Source of the DNA: Lysinibacillus xylanilyticus
Lineage (GTDB): Bacteria; Bacillota; Bacilli; Bacillales_A; Planococcaceae
Direction: 5' to 3'
Length of the DNA stretch: 64,000 nucleotides
Assembly (NCBI RefSeq): GCF_001708185.1
Contig: NZ_MDDN01000001.1
Location: forward strand, 868,001 to 932,000
Shown here: positions 63,805 through 64,000 of the stretch, one piece after another
Numbering within the stretch: the first letter of the stretch is position 1
How the letters are laid out: each line of letters starts with the position of its first letter
Notes under the pieces: generated by a model
The model's input: only the letters and a program-made list of their open reading frames with translations
What the model was told of the DNA's origin: nothing
Databases searched by the model: none
Position numbers and translations under genes: made by a program

Positions 63805-63984
63805 TTATCCGACTTTAGATTGAATGTTTTTAGTGTTCTTTTTTAATCCCGTTGCAACCCCAATCATACAAAATGTTATTGCAAGAGAAGACCAATCGAA
63901 AGTGCCTAACTTAACTAAAGCATAAGTAAAAGTGATAATAGCAAGAACCGCGATAGTGTAAAAAAAGTAAAGTAATAATTTCAT
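63805..63984 (-). CDS. Small membrane protein, 59 residues
   Basis: ATG at 63984 with GAGG 9 bases before. MKLLLYFFYTIAVLAIITFT and SLAITFCMIGVATGL form two membrane helices, with a basic end KKNTKNIQSKVG facing the cytoplasm. Gene-like composition. No family recognised; similar small two-helix proteins are frequent in Bacillales. Confidence 0.6.
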   Translation of the reverse strand: MKLLLYFFYTIAVLAIITFTYALVKLGTFDWSSLAITFCMIGVATGLKKNTKNIQSKVG

Positions 63985-64000
63985 AAGAAATACCTCATAT

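Overview
The window looks like a chromosomal segment of a low-GC, endospore-forming Bacillales member. It is most like a Lysinibacillus-type Planococcaceae genome, inferred from a GlpP-type glycerol regulon, HemAT, YtaF, a MurE with a DDPR motif, AGGAGG-type ribosome sites with many TTG/GTG starts, and dense mosaic intergenic repeats. No rRNA, tRNA or CRISPR array was seen.

Layout. 1-20.3 kb is mostly core metabolism on the minus strand: the N-terminal part of an RND exporter, prfC, murE, an aldehyde dehydrogenase, a decayed FMN reductase, a dihydrolipoyl dehydrogenase, a large-subunit catalase, the glycerol regulon (glpF-glpK and glpD with their leader terminators and a wrecked glpP), a RloA/RloB (AbiL-like) defence pair whose ATPase is frameshifted, a sugar-nucleotide epimerase and a YceI protein behind an MhqR-type operator. 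21-26 kb holds ytaF and a three-gene sensory operon (Mga-like regulator, HemAT oxygen sensor, PAS-HD-GYP protein).

27-46 kb carries three paralogous antimicrobial-peptide sensing/immunity modules. Each has an OmpR-type regulator, a histidine kinase, a BcrA-type ATPase and two LanE/LanG-like permeases. One is on the minus strand (with an extra YxeA protein) and two are on the plus strand. Between them lie an orphan glycine-betaine binding lipoprotein, a CPBP protease, a dead GntR regulator with its operator, a group II intron 5' fragment, and a TetR plus aminoglycoside adenylyltransferase pair.

46-56.5 kb is accessory: IS debris, an exported amidohydrolase, a Fur-controlled PepSY membrane protein that may start at ATT, and a stretch (52-56.5 kb) of small unrelated genes punctuated by at least eight copies of a short palindromic repeat around a tyrosine recombinase. 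This last stretch resembles a gene-cassette array and is the most interesting candidate here. 56.7-64 kb contains an IS110-type fragment, a duplicated block (a 319-aa exported protein plus an exported tandem-repeat protein, the second block partly decayed) with OmpR/PhoP-like direct repeats in front of both repeat-protein genes, a VanY-like carboxypeptidase beside an internally inverted VanS-like kinase remnant, a lipoprotein and a small membrane protein.

Many remnants (glpP, rloA, gntR, ssuE-like, vanS-like, intron, IS ends) show gene decay in progress. Several regulatory sites outlive the genes they served.
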